Shown: positions 22,796 to 30,907, counted from the first letter of the stretch. The stretch is DNA of 38,694 bases from Polyangiaceae bacterium (GCA_027009115.1 JALVDI010000174.1:1-38694); one strand, 5' to 3'. Notes: generated by a model not told the origin, from the letters alone. Numbers and translations: made by a program.

Positions 22796-24969
22796 CCGGT
22801 CCCCCAGCCGAGCGCCTCCCCCACCCGAAAGACAAGCCAGGAAGCGACGTAGGCCAAAGCGCTCATGTACGCGAGCATCAGCAGCGGCCAACGCCAGCTC
22901 CCGGATTCGCGCCGCACCACCGCGACCGTGCTCATGCATTGGCAGGCGAAGACGAAGAACACCATCAGCGCCACGCCCGTCAGTGGCGTCATGAGCGGGG
23001 TTCCGTCGGCACGGGTGGCCGCGCGGAGCCGCTGCCTCAGCGTGTGGTCGGCCTCGTCGACCTCGCCGCCCACTCCGAACACGATGCCCAAGGTCGACAC
23101 GAAGACCTCCCGCGCGGCGAACGCGCCGATCACGCCGATCCCCAGACGCCAGTCCATGCCCAACGGCTCGATCACCGGCTCGATCAGCTTGCCCAGGCGG
23201 CCGGCGGCGCTTCGCTCGAGCTGGTCGGCTGCCTCGCGCCCGTCCAACGTCTCGAGCCGCGCGCTCAGCTCCGGCTCGACGAGCGTGGCCCGCGCGTCCT
23301 CCCGTAGCGCCGCGTAGCGCTCGGCCACCTCCGCGTCCTTCGGGTAGCTCAACAGGGCCCACAAGACGATGGTCAGCGCCAGGATGATGGTCCCCGCGTC
23401 GACGAGGAACGAACGGACCCGCCCCCAGGTCGTCGTCAGGAGATTGCGAAGGAGGGGCCACCGGTAGGGCGGCAGCTCCAGCACCAGAGTCGGCCGCGGG
23501 CCACGCAACACTGTCCGCCGCAGGACGGCGGCCGCGCCGAGCGTACCGGCGAGGCTCAGCGTGTACATCGCCAGCAGGACCAGGGCGCCCACACTCAGCG
23601 GGCCGACCCGCGCCTCGCTGGCAAAGACGGTCGCCGTCAGCAACACGTACACGGGCAAGCGAGCACTGCACGACATCAGCGGCAGGGCCAGCATCGTCAC
23701 CAGGCGGTCCTTGCGATCGGCCAGCGTGCGCGTCGCCATGACGGCTGGAACGGCGCACGCAAAGCCGCTCAGCAGAGGCACGAAGGCCTTCCCGTGCAGC
23801 CCGACGCCCTTCATGAGGCGATCGATGACGAAGGCGACGCGGGCGAGGTAGCCGGAGTCCTCGAGGAAGGTGATGAAGAGAAAGAGGATGGCGATCTGCG
23901 GAACGAAAACGACCACGTTGCCGACGCCAGCGACAACCCCGTCGACGAGCAGATCGTGAAACGGCCCCGGCGCCAAGAGGTGTCCGACCAGGCTCTGAAG
24001 CGCAGCAATCCCCTCCTCGATCGCACCGACGAGGGGCTCCGACCAGCGGAAGAGGGCCTCGAACACCAGGAGCATCGTGACGGCGAAGACGACGAGGCCA
24101 GCGACCGGGTGAACGAGCACGGCGTCGATTCGGTCGGTGAGCGCGCGGGGGTTGCCGTCGCCCCGCTGCACCTCGGCGCAGACGCCGTCCAGGAAGCGAT
24201 AGCGCGCCGCCACGACCGCTTCGTCGAGATCGATCCCCGCCGCCCTGGCAGCAGCGCGAACCTCGCGCACCCGGGCGCGAACGGACGGCTCCACGTCCAG
24301 CTCGTCCTCGTCGTCCACGCTCATGAGCACCCAGGCCGCCCAGGCTCGAGCTGAGACCCCTGGCGGCGCGAGCTCCGCAAGGGAAGCAAGGGCGTCCTCG
24401 GCGGGGCCATAGTCGATGTGGAGGGGCTCCGGCGGCGCTCCAACCAGGCGGTCGGCGACGGCCTGTGCCAGGGCCTGGACGCCTTCCCCGCGGGACGCGA
24501 CGAGCTCGACCACCGGCGCGCCGAGACGAGCCGCCAGCCGCTCCCGATCGATCTCGACGCCCGCGGAGCGAGCCTCGTCCATCATGTTGAGGGCAACGAC
24601 GGTCGGCACCCCTGCCTCGAGGACCTGCAGGACCAGGTAAAGGCTGCGCTGCAGGGCGGTCGCGTCGACGAGCGCGACGACCGCCGCCGGAGCGCTGTCG
24701 AGTACGGCATCGGCGGCGATGCGTTCCTCCGGCGAGCGCGCCGAGAGGCTGTAGGTGCCGGGAAGGTCGACCCACTCGACCGCGACGCCACCCGGCAAGA
24801 CGCGGCGGGCCGTCCGCCGCTCGACGGTCACGCCAGGGAAGTTGCCCGTCCTCGCTCGGGTCCCGGCGAGGCGGTTGAAGAGCGTGGTCTTCCCCGCGTT
24901 GGGGTTGCCCACGAGGAGCACGACGGCCGGGGCCGCGGACGCCTCGGCCGCGCCGGCGGCCGAGCTCAC
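22792..24969 (-). CDS. feoB: Ferrous iron transporter FeoB
   Basis: 725 residues. FeoB imports Fe(II) across the inner membrane. The N-terminal G domain shows G1 GNPNAGKTT (21-29), GNFPGVTVE with the G2 Thr, G3 DLPGTYSL (68-75) and G4 NMMD (128-131). A helical linker domain follows to about residue 260. The membrane part holds two gate-like repeats, with PQIAILFLFITFLEDSGYLAR, HGKAFVPLLSGFACAVPAVMATR, MSCSARLPVYVLL and GAFAAREVFVSTLGIVFG. Length is near the usual 750-770. The GTG start at 24969 overlaps the feoA stop by four bases. Expression should follow the Fur box upstream of feoA. Confidence 0.97.
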   Translation of the reverse strand: MSSAAGAAEASAAPAVVLLVGNPNAGKTTLFNRLAGTRARTGNFPGVTVERRTARRVLPGGVAVEWVDLPGTYSLSARSPEERIAADAVLDSAPAAVVALVDATALQRSLYLVLQVLEAGVPTVVALNMMDEARSAGVEIDRERLAARLGAPVVELVASRGEGVQALAQAVADRLVGAPPEPLHIDYGPAEDALASLAELAPPGVSARAWAAWVLMSVDDEDELDVEPSVRARVREVRAAARAAGIDLDEAVVAARYRFLDGVCAEVQRGDGNPRALTDRIDAVLVHPVAGLVVFAVTMLLVFEALFRWSEPLVGAIEEGIAALQSLVGHLLAPGPFHDLLVDGVVAGVGNVVVFVPQIAILFLFITFLEDSGYLARVAFVIDRLMKGVGLHGKAFVPLLSGFACAVPAVMATRTLADRKDRLVTMLALPLMSCSARLPVYVLLTATVFASEARVGPLSVGALVLLAMYTLSLAGTLGAAAVLRRTVLRGPRPTLVLELPPYRWPLLRNLLTTTWGRVRSFLVDAGTIILALTIVLWALLSYPKDAEVAERYAALREDARATLVEPELSARLETLDGREAADQLERSAAGRLGKLIEPVIEPLGMDWRLGIGVIGAFAAREVFVSTLGIVFGVGGEVDEADHTLRQRLRAATRADGTPLMTPLTGVALMVFFVFACQCMSTVAVVRRESGSWRWPLLMLAYMSALAYVASWLVFRVGEALGWGTG

Positions 24970-25250
24970 GGAGCCAGCTCTTTGGCGACCGCGGCGGGCG
25001 CGGCGGCGCCCCGAGCACTCGCGAGCTGCTCGACCTCGATCGTGGCCGCCTCGTCACGACGGATGGACAGCGCGTAGCCGCGGAGACGAAGCTCGATCGG
25101 ATCGCCGAGGGGTGCGCGCCGGACCACCTCCACGCGGGTGCCCGGCAGCAGGCCCAGCTCGAGCAATCGGCGGCGAAGCGCCCGTGGAGAGCTCACCTCG
25201 CGGACGATGGCGTGGGTTCCCACAGGCAGCTCGGCAAGCGCACAGCTCAT
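24966..25250 (-). CDS. feoA: Ferrous iron transport protein FeoA
   Basis: 94 residues, an SH3-like beta barrel of the FeoA family: ALAELPVGTHAIVREV, ALRRRLLELGLLPGTRVEVVRRAPLGDPIELRLRGYALSIRRDEAATIEV. FeoA is needed for FeoB function in several bacteria and contacts it. The C-terminus ends in an Ala-rich tail. It is the first gene of the leftward feo operon. ATG 25250 has no Shine-Dalgarno sequence, and the predicted transcription start is only a few bases upstream. Confidence 0.95.
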   Translation of the reverse strand: MSCALAELPVGTHAIVREVSSPRALRRRLLELGLLPGTRVEVVRRAPLGDPIELRLRGYALSIRRDEAATIEVEQLASARGAAAPAAVAKELAP

Positions 25251-25259
25251 ACGCCGTTA

Positions 25260-25287
25260 TTGATAGTCACTTTCAACAAACGGGCAA
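25260..25287 (-). promoter_or_regulatory. Putative feoA promoter overlapped by the Fur box
   Basis: On the minus strand TTGCCC (25282-25287) and TATCAA (25260-25265) are separated by 16 bases, ending nine bases before the feoA ATG. The Fur-box-like dyad covers the -10 hexamer and most of the spacer, which is the usual geometry for repression. Confidence 0.5.
25261..25275. promoter_or_regulatory. Fur-box-like 7-1-7 dyad upstream of feoAB
   Basis: TGATAGTCACTTTCA matches the 7-1-7 Fur motif (TGATAAT-N-ATTATCA) in six of seven positions on the left arm and five of seven on the right. The two arms are inverted copies with one mismatch. It stands out as AT-rich in a very GC-rich window and lies directly before feoA. 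Repression by iron-loaded Fur is therefore the expected control; this is strong by position but not tested. Confidence 0.8.
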
Positions 25288-25303
25288 GGCGAGCTGTGAG
25301 AAA

Positions 25304-26296
25304 TCAGGGGCGATCGAAACGCAGGACGTAGTCGAACACCCGCACGTCCTCGGTGGTCGAGAGGCTCACGAGAGCCTCGTTCGGCAGCCCGGTGGCCCTC
25401 AGAACCGGGCAGCCGTTGCCCGCCTCGACGGCACCGACGGCGAGGGTGTCGCGGCCATCGGCGCTCAGGACCCGGAGCTCGAACAGGGCCGTGTCGTCCG
25501 GACACGGCGCCCCGCCGACCGCACGCATCTCGATGTTGAGCGCGCCGTCCGAGGTCTGCACCGCGTAGATGTCCACGTCGCACTCCGTTGCGAGCTGACC
25601 GACGACGTCGAGCGGCTCCGAAGACGAGCGCACCGCGTTGGCTCCCGTGAAATCGTCGTTCGGTTCCCGCTCGCCGCGAGCGCCCGGTGAGAGCTCCACG
25701 CGGCACTGGCCATCGCACCCATCGCCCGGCTCGGTGTTGCCGTCGTCGCAGGTCTCGCTGTGTTCGAGCACCCCGTCACCGCAGGTCGGACGCACGGCCA
25801 AGAGCTCGTAGACGCCACCGGGTCCGGGCACGCGGCTGTCGACACCGACGAAGAAGACCCCGGCGCGAGGCGCGACGAAGGTGAGGTGCTCGTCACGGTC
25901 GTCCCCGCAACGGTCGATCCCGTCGCCGGGGCCACAACGCCGTGGATCGCACGCGGAATCGAGCACGTAGATGGCCGGATCGAGGCCGGCAGCGCCGGTG
26001 TTGCGGAGGTGGAAATGCCACTTCTCCCCTGCCTCCATGGATACGGCGAAGAAGGCGTCCGCACCCGGAGTACGGCTCCCGGTGCACGCATCGAGATCGT
26101 CGATGTCGTCTCGGAAGCCGGAGAGATCCACGATGGCCTCGTCGAAGCTCTCGGCGATCCTGGGAACCTCTCCAACGCAGCTCTCGGCGAGGGCGAGGAC
26201 GACGCCGCCGTCGAGGCCGCCGTCGAGTAGCTCGCGCGGGAAGAGGTCGCACCCCAGCAGCACAACCAGAGAAAGGCAAGAGGCGATGCGTGTCAT
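25304..26296 (-). CDS. Lipoprotein with a myxococcal cysteine-rich repeat
   Basis: 330 residues. MTRIASCLSLVVLLGC gives a lipobox LLGC (C16). The mature protein has two beta-rich segments resembling pre-peptidase C-terminal (PPC) domains (WHFHLRNTGAAGLDPAIYVLDSAC; about 210-325). Between them, at 172-198, sits one copy of the Myxo_disulf_rpt motif: CGDGVLEHSETCDDGN, then GDGC and QCRVE. This repeat is typical of myxobacterial surface proteins. It is probably outer-membrane or surface exposed. Its ATG overlaps the stop of the upstream kinase gene (ATGA), so it is made together with that kinase and may be its extracytoplasmic partner (inference). Confidence 0.88.
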   Translation of the reverse strand: MTRIASCLSLVVLLGCDLFPRELLDGGLDGGVVLALAESCVGEVPRIAESFDEAIVDLSGFRDDIDDLDACTGSRTPGADAFFAVSMEAGEKWHFHLRNTGAAGLDPAIYVLDSACDPRRCGPGDGIDRCGDDRDEHLTFVAPRAGVFFVGVDSRVPGPGGVYELLAVRPTCGDGVLEHSETCDDGNTEPGDGCDGQCRVELSPGARGEREPNDDFTGANAVRSSSEPLDVVGQLATECDVDIYAVQTSDGALNIEMRAVGGAPCPDDTALFELRVLSADGRDTLAVGAVEAGNGCPVLRATGLPNEALVSLSTTEDVRVFDYVLRFDRP

Positions 26297-27996
26297 CGGG
26301 CCAGATACGGGTTGGTCTCGAGGGGTGGGGGAGTCGGCCTGGGGCTTCGTCGCCGGTCGGGGCGGGGCGGGCGCCGCGGCGTCGCTGCTGTGGCCCGCCC
26401 TGGCGCCTCGGCCTCGAGCGCCTCGTCGGGATCCTCGCTAGCAGGCGCCTCGGCCTCGAGCTCCTCGGCCTCGAGCGCCTCGGCCGCGAGCTCCTCGGCC
26501 TCGAGCTCCTCGGCCTCGAGCGCCTCGGCCTCGAGCGCCTCGGCCTCGAGCTCCTCGGCCGCAGGTTCCTCGGGCCCAGGCTCGCCGAACGGGGATACGA
26601 CAACAGCGTCGCGCTGCCCTGCGGAACCCCGCGTGTCCGCCTCGTCGCCCCGCGACGCGACCGCAAACGCCAGGCCCAAGAGCGCGGCCCCAGTCGCCGC
26701 GAGGGCCGCGGCCCAACGCATCCAGCGCTGCGGGGACTCGACGACGGACGCGATCTTCCCGCCGGCCCCCTGACCGGCCTCGTCCACCCGCGGGTGCGAG
26801 GCCGAGGTCGCGGTGAGGGCGAGCTCATGCGCCGGCATCTCGTCTGCTGAACCGGGCGCAGGCGCTGAGGCCGCGGGATCGCTCCGCGGCGTCTCGTACC
26901 ACGGCTCCGAAGTCGGCTCGGCGGCCGCGCGTGCTTGCGCCTGCAGCCGCGGCACGTCGTAGATATCGCTGCTGAGCATCGGCTCGGCAGGGGTCTGCCC
27001 CAGACTCCCAACGTGCGAACGGATCGCCGCGCGCCGCTTCTCGATCGCGTCCGCGAAGAGGGTCGCCACCGCGTCGGCCACCTCGTGACGAGAGGCCAAC
27101 CATCCCTCCTGCGAGGCCACCCGTTCCAGGGCGTCGGCGAGAGCGCGAGCCGAAGCCGTCCGCCCGTCGAGATCGCGCTCCAGCGCCCCCATCACCACCT
27201 CGTCGATGGACGATGGGAGCCCTTCGTGGCGCGATGAGGGTGGGTCGATGGGTGCGTTGCAGACCTGCAGGAGCGTGACCGCAGCGCCGCCCTCCGGCGA
27301 CTGGAAGAGCCGGGTACCGGCCAAGATCTCCCACAACACGACCCCCAGCGCGAAGACGTCGGCGCGGGCGTCGAGATGCTCGCCACCGCGGGCCTGCTCC
27401 GGTGCCATGTAGCAGGGCTTGCCCTTGAGCATCCCTGGACGCGACGAGGTGATCCGCGCCGCCGCGCGCGCGACCCCGAAGTCCGTGATCCGCCCTGCCC
27501 CGTCGGTGCCGACGAGGATGTTCTGAGGCGAGACGTCCCGATGCACGATGCCCAGCGGCTCCCCCTCGTCGTCGGTGAGGCGGTGCGCCGCGTCCAACCC
27601 GGCGCACGCGTCGAGAAAGATCCGCATGCCGACCCGCGCTCGCTGCCGCGGGTCCTCCAGACGCCCCAGGAGTTGGTCGAGCGAGAAGCCGTCGACGTAC
27701 TCCATCACGAGGTAGTAGCCGAGCGGCGAGTCGCTCACATCGACGATGCCGACGGCGTTGGGGTGATGCAGCCGCGCAGCGAGCCGCGCCTCGTCGAGCA
27801 ACATCGAGACGAACTGGGGCTCGTCGGCCAGGTGGCGGTGCAGGAGCTTGAGCGCGAAGAGCCGCTGAAAACCCGCCACGCCCTCAAGCCGTGCGAGGTA
27901 GACGGTGCCCATGCCGCCGCGGGCGATCTCGGCGACGATCTCGTAACGGCCGAGCTTGCGCCGCGACGAACGAGCCGCCTCGGCGAGGTCGCTCAC
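26293..27996 (-). CDS. Transmembrane Ser/Thr protein kinase with acidic repeat tail
   Basis: 567 residues from GTG 27996, which overlaps the stop of the upstream gene by four bases (GTGA). The kinase domain (about 17-295) has ARGGMGTVY (25-33), ALKLL (K50), the helix-C Glu in LLDEARL (E69), HRDVSPQN (152-159), DFG (172-174) and CYMAPEQ (195-201); all catalytic residues are kept. A Ser/Pro-rich linker (about 330-420) leads to one membrane helix (about 427-447). Beyond it lie about 120 residues outside the cytoplasm: a strongly acidic pentad repeat (LEAEA/LEAEE, about 477-517) and then a basic, Pro-rich end (RRPPRPDRRRSPRPTPPP). The tail may bind a cationic ligand or cell-wall polymer. The longer frame upstream to 28347 is a shadow of the neighbouring gene. 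Confidence 0.93.
   Translation of the reverse strand: MSDLAEAARSSRRKLGRYEIVAEIARGGMGTVYLARLEGVAGFQRLFALKLLHRHLADEPQFVSMLLDEARLAARLHHPNAVGIVDVSDSPLGYYLVMEYVDGFSLDQLLGRLEDPRQRARVGMRIFLDACAGLDAAHRLTDDEGEPLGIVHRDVSPQNILVGTDGAGRITDFGVARAAARITSSRPGMLKGKPCYMAPEQARGGEHLDARADVFALGVVLWEILAGTRLFQSPEGGAAVTLLQVCNAPIDPPSSRHEGLPSSIDEVVMGALERDLDGRTASARALADALERVASQEGWLASRHEVADAVATLFADAIEKRRAAIRSHVGSLGQTPAEPMLSSDIYDVPRLQAQARAAAEPTSEPWYETPRSDPAASAPAPGSADEMPAHELALTATSASHPRVDEAGQGAGGKIASVVESPQRWMRWAAALAATGAALLGLAFAVASRGDEADTRGSAGQRDAVVVSPFGEPGPEEPAAEELEAEALEAEALEAEELEAEELAAEALEAEELEAEAPASEDPDEALEAEAPGRATAATPRRPPRPDRRRSPRPTPPPLETNPYLAR
26446..26565. repeat. Eight tandem 15-bp coding repeats
   Basis: Units of 15 bases, such as CTCCTCGGCCTCGAG and CGCCTCGGCCTCGAG on the + strand, follow without spacers at 26446, 26461, 26476, 26491, 26506, 26521, 26536 and 26551. 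They differ at one or two positions. Another copy lies apart at 26404-26418. In the kinase frame each unit encodes an acidic pentapeptide (LEAEE or LEAEA). Near-identity implies recent expansion, so the copy number may vary between strains. There are no unique spacers, so it is not a CRISPR array. Confidence 0.9.
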
Positions 27997-29081
27997 CGGT
28001 ACCCTCCGAAGCGGCGGACGAAACCAACGGCGCCCCCTTCCGGTGAGAACGAGAGGGTCGGCACCCAGGCGTTGTCCCGATCTGAGCTGCGGGCCGAGCT
28101 TGGGCCGTCGTCGCGCCAGTCGGTGGCCAACACCGCGATGAGGAGCGTGCCGAGAGCCGCGAGACCCGTGGCCGCACCCAGCAACCCCGTCCGCCGAATC
28201 TTGTCCTGACCGCGCTCGTAGAGCTCGCGGGTCGGGTTGGCCTGGTAACTCTCGCTCGTGTCCAAGAGGCTGGCGACGGACCACACGAGCGCGGCTCCGA
28301 GCACGGCCGTCACTCCAACACCGACATAGGTGACGGCCGGCGGCCATCCACGCCTCGACGGCCGCGCGAGACGCCGAGGCTCGCGGCGGAAGGCACCGCG
28401 AGACGACGCGCCAGCTTCGGGCTCCGCGGTCGCCGGCTCCACGGTCGTCGGATCCGCGCTCCCCGCCCCTGTCGCCGGATCCGCGGTCGCCGGCTCTTCG
28501 GTTGGCGGCTCCGCGGCGCCCGTCGGCGCCGGCAAGTCGAGCTCCACCGTGCGCACCTCACCGGCCGCGACGTCCACGGTGGCCGTCGCCTGGCCTCCCC
28601 GGTCGAAGTCCGCGCGCAGCGTGCGGGCCCCCGGCGAGACGAAGAGCTCCATCTCGCGCACGGACTGAAGCGACACGAGCGCCCCGTCCACGGACACCCC
28701 GCAGCTCAGCGCGCATCGCACGCGGATGCGCGCCAGCCCATCCTCGTTCTCGCTGAGCACCTCCTGCGCCAACGCACGGGTCGCAGAGTCCGTGGCGTAG
28801 CGGGAAATGGCCTCCAGGCTGAGGGTGGCGGCACGCGCCAGAGCTCCCGCCGCGCGGTAGTTGCGAATCGCCGCGCGCAACGCGGCAGGAGCCGGCGCCG
28901 CTCGATGAGCAACCTCGAAGAGGTTCGCCGCGCGTTCGTACTCGCCGGCGAGCTGCGCCCGTTGTCCCTCCTCGAAGGCCCGAGCCGCCGCTCGGACGTC
29001 AGGCTCTACCTGCGCCTCGCTCCGCGACGCAGCCACGACGAGCGCTGCGGCGAGGCCAACCGCGATGAGGGTACGAGACAC
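27993..29081 (-). CDS. PEGA-like membrane protein with TPR-like N-terminus
   Basis: 362 residues from GTG 29081, with GGAG seven bases upstream. Signal peptide VSRTLIAVGLAAALVVAASRSEA is followed by a helical TPR-like part (about 28-115: AFEEGQRAQLAGEYERAANLFEVAHRAAPAPAAL). A beta segment resembling a PEGA domain comes next (about 118-185: ARIRVRCALSCGVSVDGALV, FVSPGARTLRADFDRG). A Pro/Ala/Thr/Glu repeat linker (190-225) leads to two membrane helices (about 249-271 and 299-320). TPR-PEGA membrane proteins are common beside myxobacterial Ser/Thr kinases. It is the first gene of a three-gene overlapping operon with the kinase and the Cys-repeat lipoprotein, so it is a good candidate sensor or scaffold for that kinase. 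Confidence 0.82.
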   Translation of the reverse strand: MSRTLIAVGLAAALVVAASRSEAQVEPDVRAAARAFEEGQRAQLAGEYERAANLFEVAHRAAPAPAALRAAIRNYRAAGALARAATLSLEAISRYATDSATRALAQEVLSENEDGLARIRVRCALSCGVSVDGALVSLQSVREMELFVSPGARTLRADFDRGGQATATVDVAAGEVRTVELDLPAPTGAAEPPTEEPATADPATGAGSADPTTVEPATAEPEAGASSRGAFRREPRRLARPSRRGWPPAVTYVGVGVTAVLGAALVWSVASLLDTSESYQANPTRELYERGQDKIRRTGLLGAATGLAALGTLLIAVLATDWRDDGPSSARSSDRDNAWVPTLSFSPEGGAVGFVRRFGGYR

Positions 29082-29179
29082 GAGGAGGCTCCACGTCCGA
29101 GCATATCGGAAGGGGCACTCCGACGCCACGCCGCGCGCACGTACGCGCGGCTCCGATATCGCCTCCCCCCGGAGGGCGT

Positions 29180-29185
29180 TATGCT
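29180..29185 (+). promoter_or_regulatory. Putative -10 box (TATGCT) for a leaderless phosphatase transcript
   Basis: TATGCT ends six bases before the ATG at 29192, and no Shine-Dalgarno sequence is present. A clear -35 hexamer is not visible. The same hexamer occurs in the -10 position before the kinase at 2486 and on the minus strand at 37798-37803. Confidence 0.4.
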
Positions 29186-29191
29186 CGCCGC

Positions 29192-30877
29192 ATGCTTCAG
29201 TTCTCCGGAGACCCACAGCTCGCCGAGCAACAGATGCGCGCCATCATCTTTTACCTGACCACGTTCGGGTACATCGACGGGGACTTCGACCAGAGCGAGC
29301 GCGAGTTCGTCCGCGACTACATCGAAAAGCTCGTGCGGCAACGGGTGCGGGCGGGGATGCCCTCGGCGACCCCACAGGTGCATGAGGAGCTCAGCCGGCG
29401 CTTTACCGCACACTTCCACGAGGTCTTCGAGAACATCGACGCCTACGTGCGCGACCTCTTCACCGAAGCCGTCGCTCAAGACGAGAACCAGGACGCCTTC
29501 ATCCACGCCAAGCTCAAGCTCAAGTGCTTCGAGCTCTTCCAGAGCTTCGACGCAGAGAACCAGCGTATCCTGCTGGACGCGGTGGACGAGCTCATCGCCG
29601 CGGACGGGCAGGTGCACCCGGCGGAAGAGAAGTTCCGAAAGGAGCTGGCGCAGCTCTTCGACGAGCACATCGAGATCGAGCTCGAGGACGAAGACTCGGC
29701 GCGACCGACGATCGTCGATCCGGTGCCTCGAACGCCCGCCAAGGACGACCACCCCTTCTTCGGGCAGTTCGAGCACCACTACTCCGCGGACAAGCAGAAG
29801 ATCCTCAAGCAGCTCGAAGCCGACCGGAGGCTCCTCGACCGCGTCATGGCGGAGCTCGCCGAGCAACGCGCGGCCGGCACGGGGAAGCTCTCGGGTGTCG
29901 CGCGCGTGGATGCCTTCCGCGGCCAGGAACCCTTCCTCGACGGCCACGTCTACGTCCACCCCGCCCAGCCCGGAGGGCCCGGCTACGAGCTCACCGTCCT
30001 TGGCGACCTGCACGGATGCTACAGCTGCTTGAAGGGTGCCGTCCTGCAGGCCGACTTTTTCGAGAAGGTCGCCGCCTACCGCAAAGATCCGAGCGCTCAC
30101 CCCAAGCCGCTGCTCGTGTTCCTCGGAGACTACATCGATCGGGGGCTATTCAGCCTCAACGGCGTCTTTCGTACGGTGCTCCAGATGTTCCTGACGGCGC
30201 CCGAGCACGTCTACGTGCTCCGCGGCAACCACGAGTACTACGTCGAGTACAAGGGGCAGATCTACGGCGGCGTCAAGCCGGCCGAGGCGATCAATACGCT
30301 CAAGCCCTACGTCCCCATCGATGTGTTCCGCGACTACATGCGGCTGTTCGAGGCCTTGCCCAACGTCCTCGTCTTCGACCAGGTGTTCTTCGTGCATGCG
30401 GGTATCCCACGAGAGAAGACCCTCAAGGAGCGCTGGCAGGACCTGTCCTCCCTGAACGATCCGGACCTGCGCTTCGAGATGATGTGGAGCGATCCGAGCT
30501 CCGCCGATGTGATCCCGTCGACCCTACAAGAGCAGTCGGCGCGATTCCCCTTCGGGCGCCTCCAGGCGGCCCATTTCCTCCAACGCATCGGGTGCTCCAC
30601 CCTCGTGCGGGGTCATGAGAAGGTCGACGACGGCTTCGCCCGCACCTACGACGACGAGCAGGGGACGCTCATCACGCTCTTCTCGGCGGGCGGCAAGGAC
30701 AACCAGGACCTGCCCCCGAGCTCGAGCTACCGGAGCGTGACCCCCAAGGCGATGACGCTGACCTGGAAGGATGGCGAGATGCAGATCACGCCCTGGGACA
30801 TCGACTACGCCCACTACAACGATCCCGACCGAAACGCCTTCTTCAGAGCCCCCATGGAGCTCGAGCACCGGACCTGA
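29192..30877 (+). CDS. TerB-like domain fused to a PPP-family protein phosphatase
   Basis: 561 residues. The N-terminal part (about 10-165) is helical, with two EF-hand-like acidic turns (YIDGDFDQSEREFVRDYIEK; LIAADGQVHPAEEKFRKEL), the pattern of TerB-like domains. The C-terminal half is a PPP-type metallophosphatase with the full signature: GDLHG (271-275), GDYIDRG (312-318), RGNHE (344-348), FVHAGIP (400-406) and VRGHE (472-476). It should remove phosphate from Ser/Thr with two metal ions. It is probably cytoplasmic, since no signal or membrane span is seen. The gene is head to head with the operon of the transmembrane kinase, with 110 bases between starts, making it the natural antagonist of that kinase (inference). 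Confidence 0.92.
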   Translation: MLQFSGDPQLAEQQMRAIIFYLTTFGYIDGDFDQSEREFVRDYIEKLVRQRVRAGMPSATPQVHEELSRRFTAHFHEVFENIDAYVRDLFTEAVAQDENQDAFIHAKLKLKCFELFQSFDAENQRILLDAVDELIAADGQVHPAEEKFRKELAQLFDEHIEIELEDEDSARPTIVDPVPRTPAKDDHPFFGQFEHHYSADKQKILKQLEADRRLLDRVMAELAEQRAAGTGKLSGVARVDAFRGQEPFLDGHVYVHPAQPGGPGYELTVLGDLHGCYSCLKGAVLQADFFEKVAAYRKDPSAHPKPLLVFLGDYIDRGLFSLNGVFRTVLQMFLTAPEHVYVLRGNHEYYVEYKGQIYGGVKPAEAINTLKPYVPIDVFRDYMRLFEALPNVLVFDQVFFVHAGIPREKTLKERWQDLSSLNDPDLRFEMMWSDPSSADVIPSTLQEQSARFPFGRLQAAHFLQRIGCSTLVRGHEKVDDGFARTYDDEQGTLITLFSAGGKDNQDLPPSSSYRSVTPKAMTLTWKDGEMQITPWDIDYAHYNDPDRNAFFRAPMELEHRT

Positions 30878-30907
30878 AACCGTCGCCACCCCGAGCCGTT
30901 CAGGCGT

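Noticed and set aside
22613-25057. An 814-residue minus-strand frame across feoB
   Set aside because: It runs in another frame of feoB, which is certain by its G motifs. Only its last 60 codons (22613-22795) look like a real protein.
26446-26565. Repeat array as a CRISPR
   Set aside because: Units are 15 bp, contiguous and in frame within a kinase gene. There are no spacers and no cas genes.
27997-28347. N-terminal extension of the transmembrane kinase
   Set aside because: The sequence is a shadow of the upstream PEGA-like gene. GTG 27996 overlaps that gene's stop in the coupling pattern used elsewhere.
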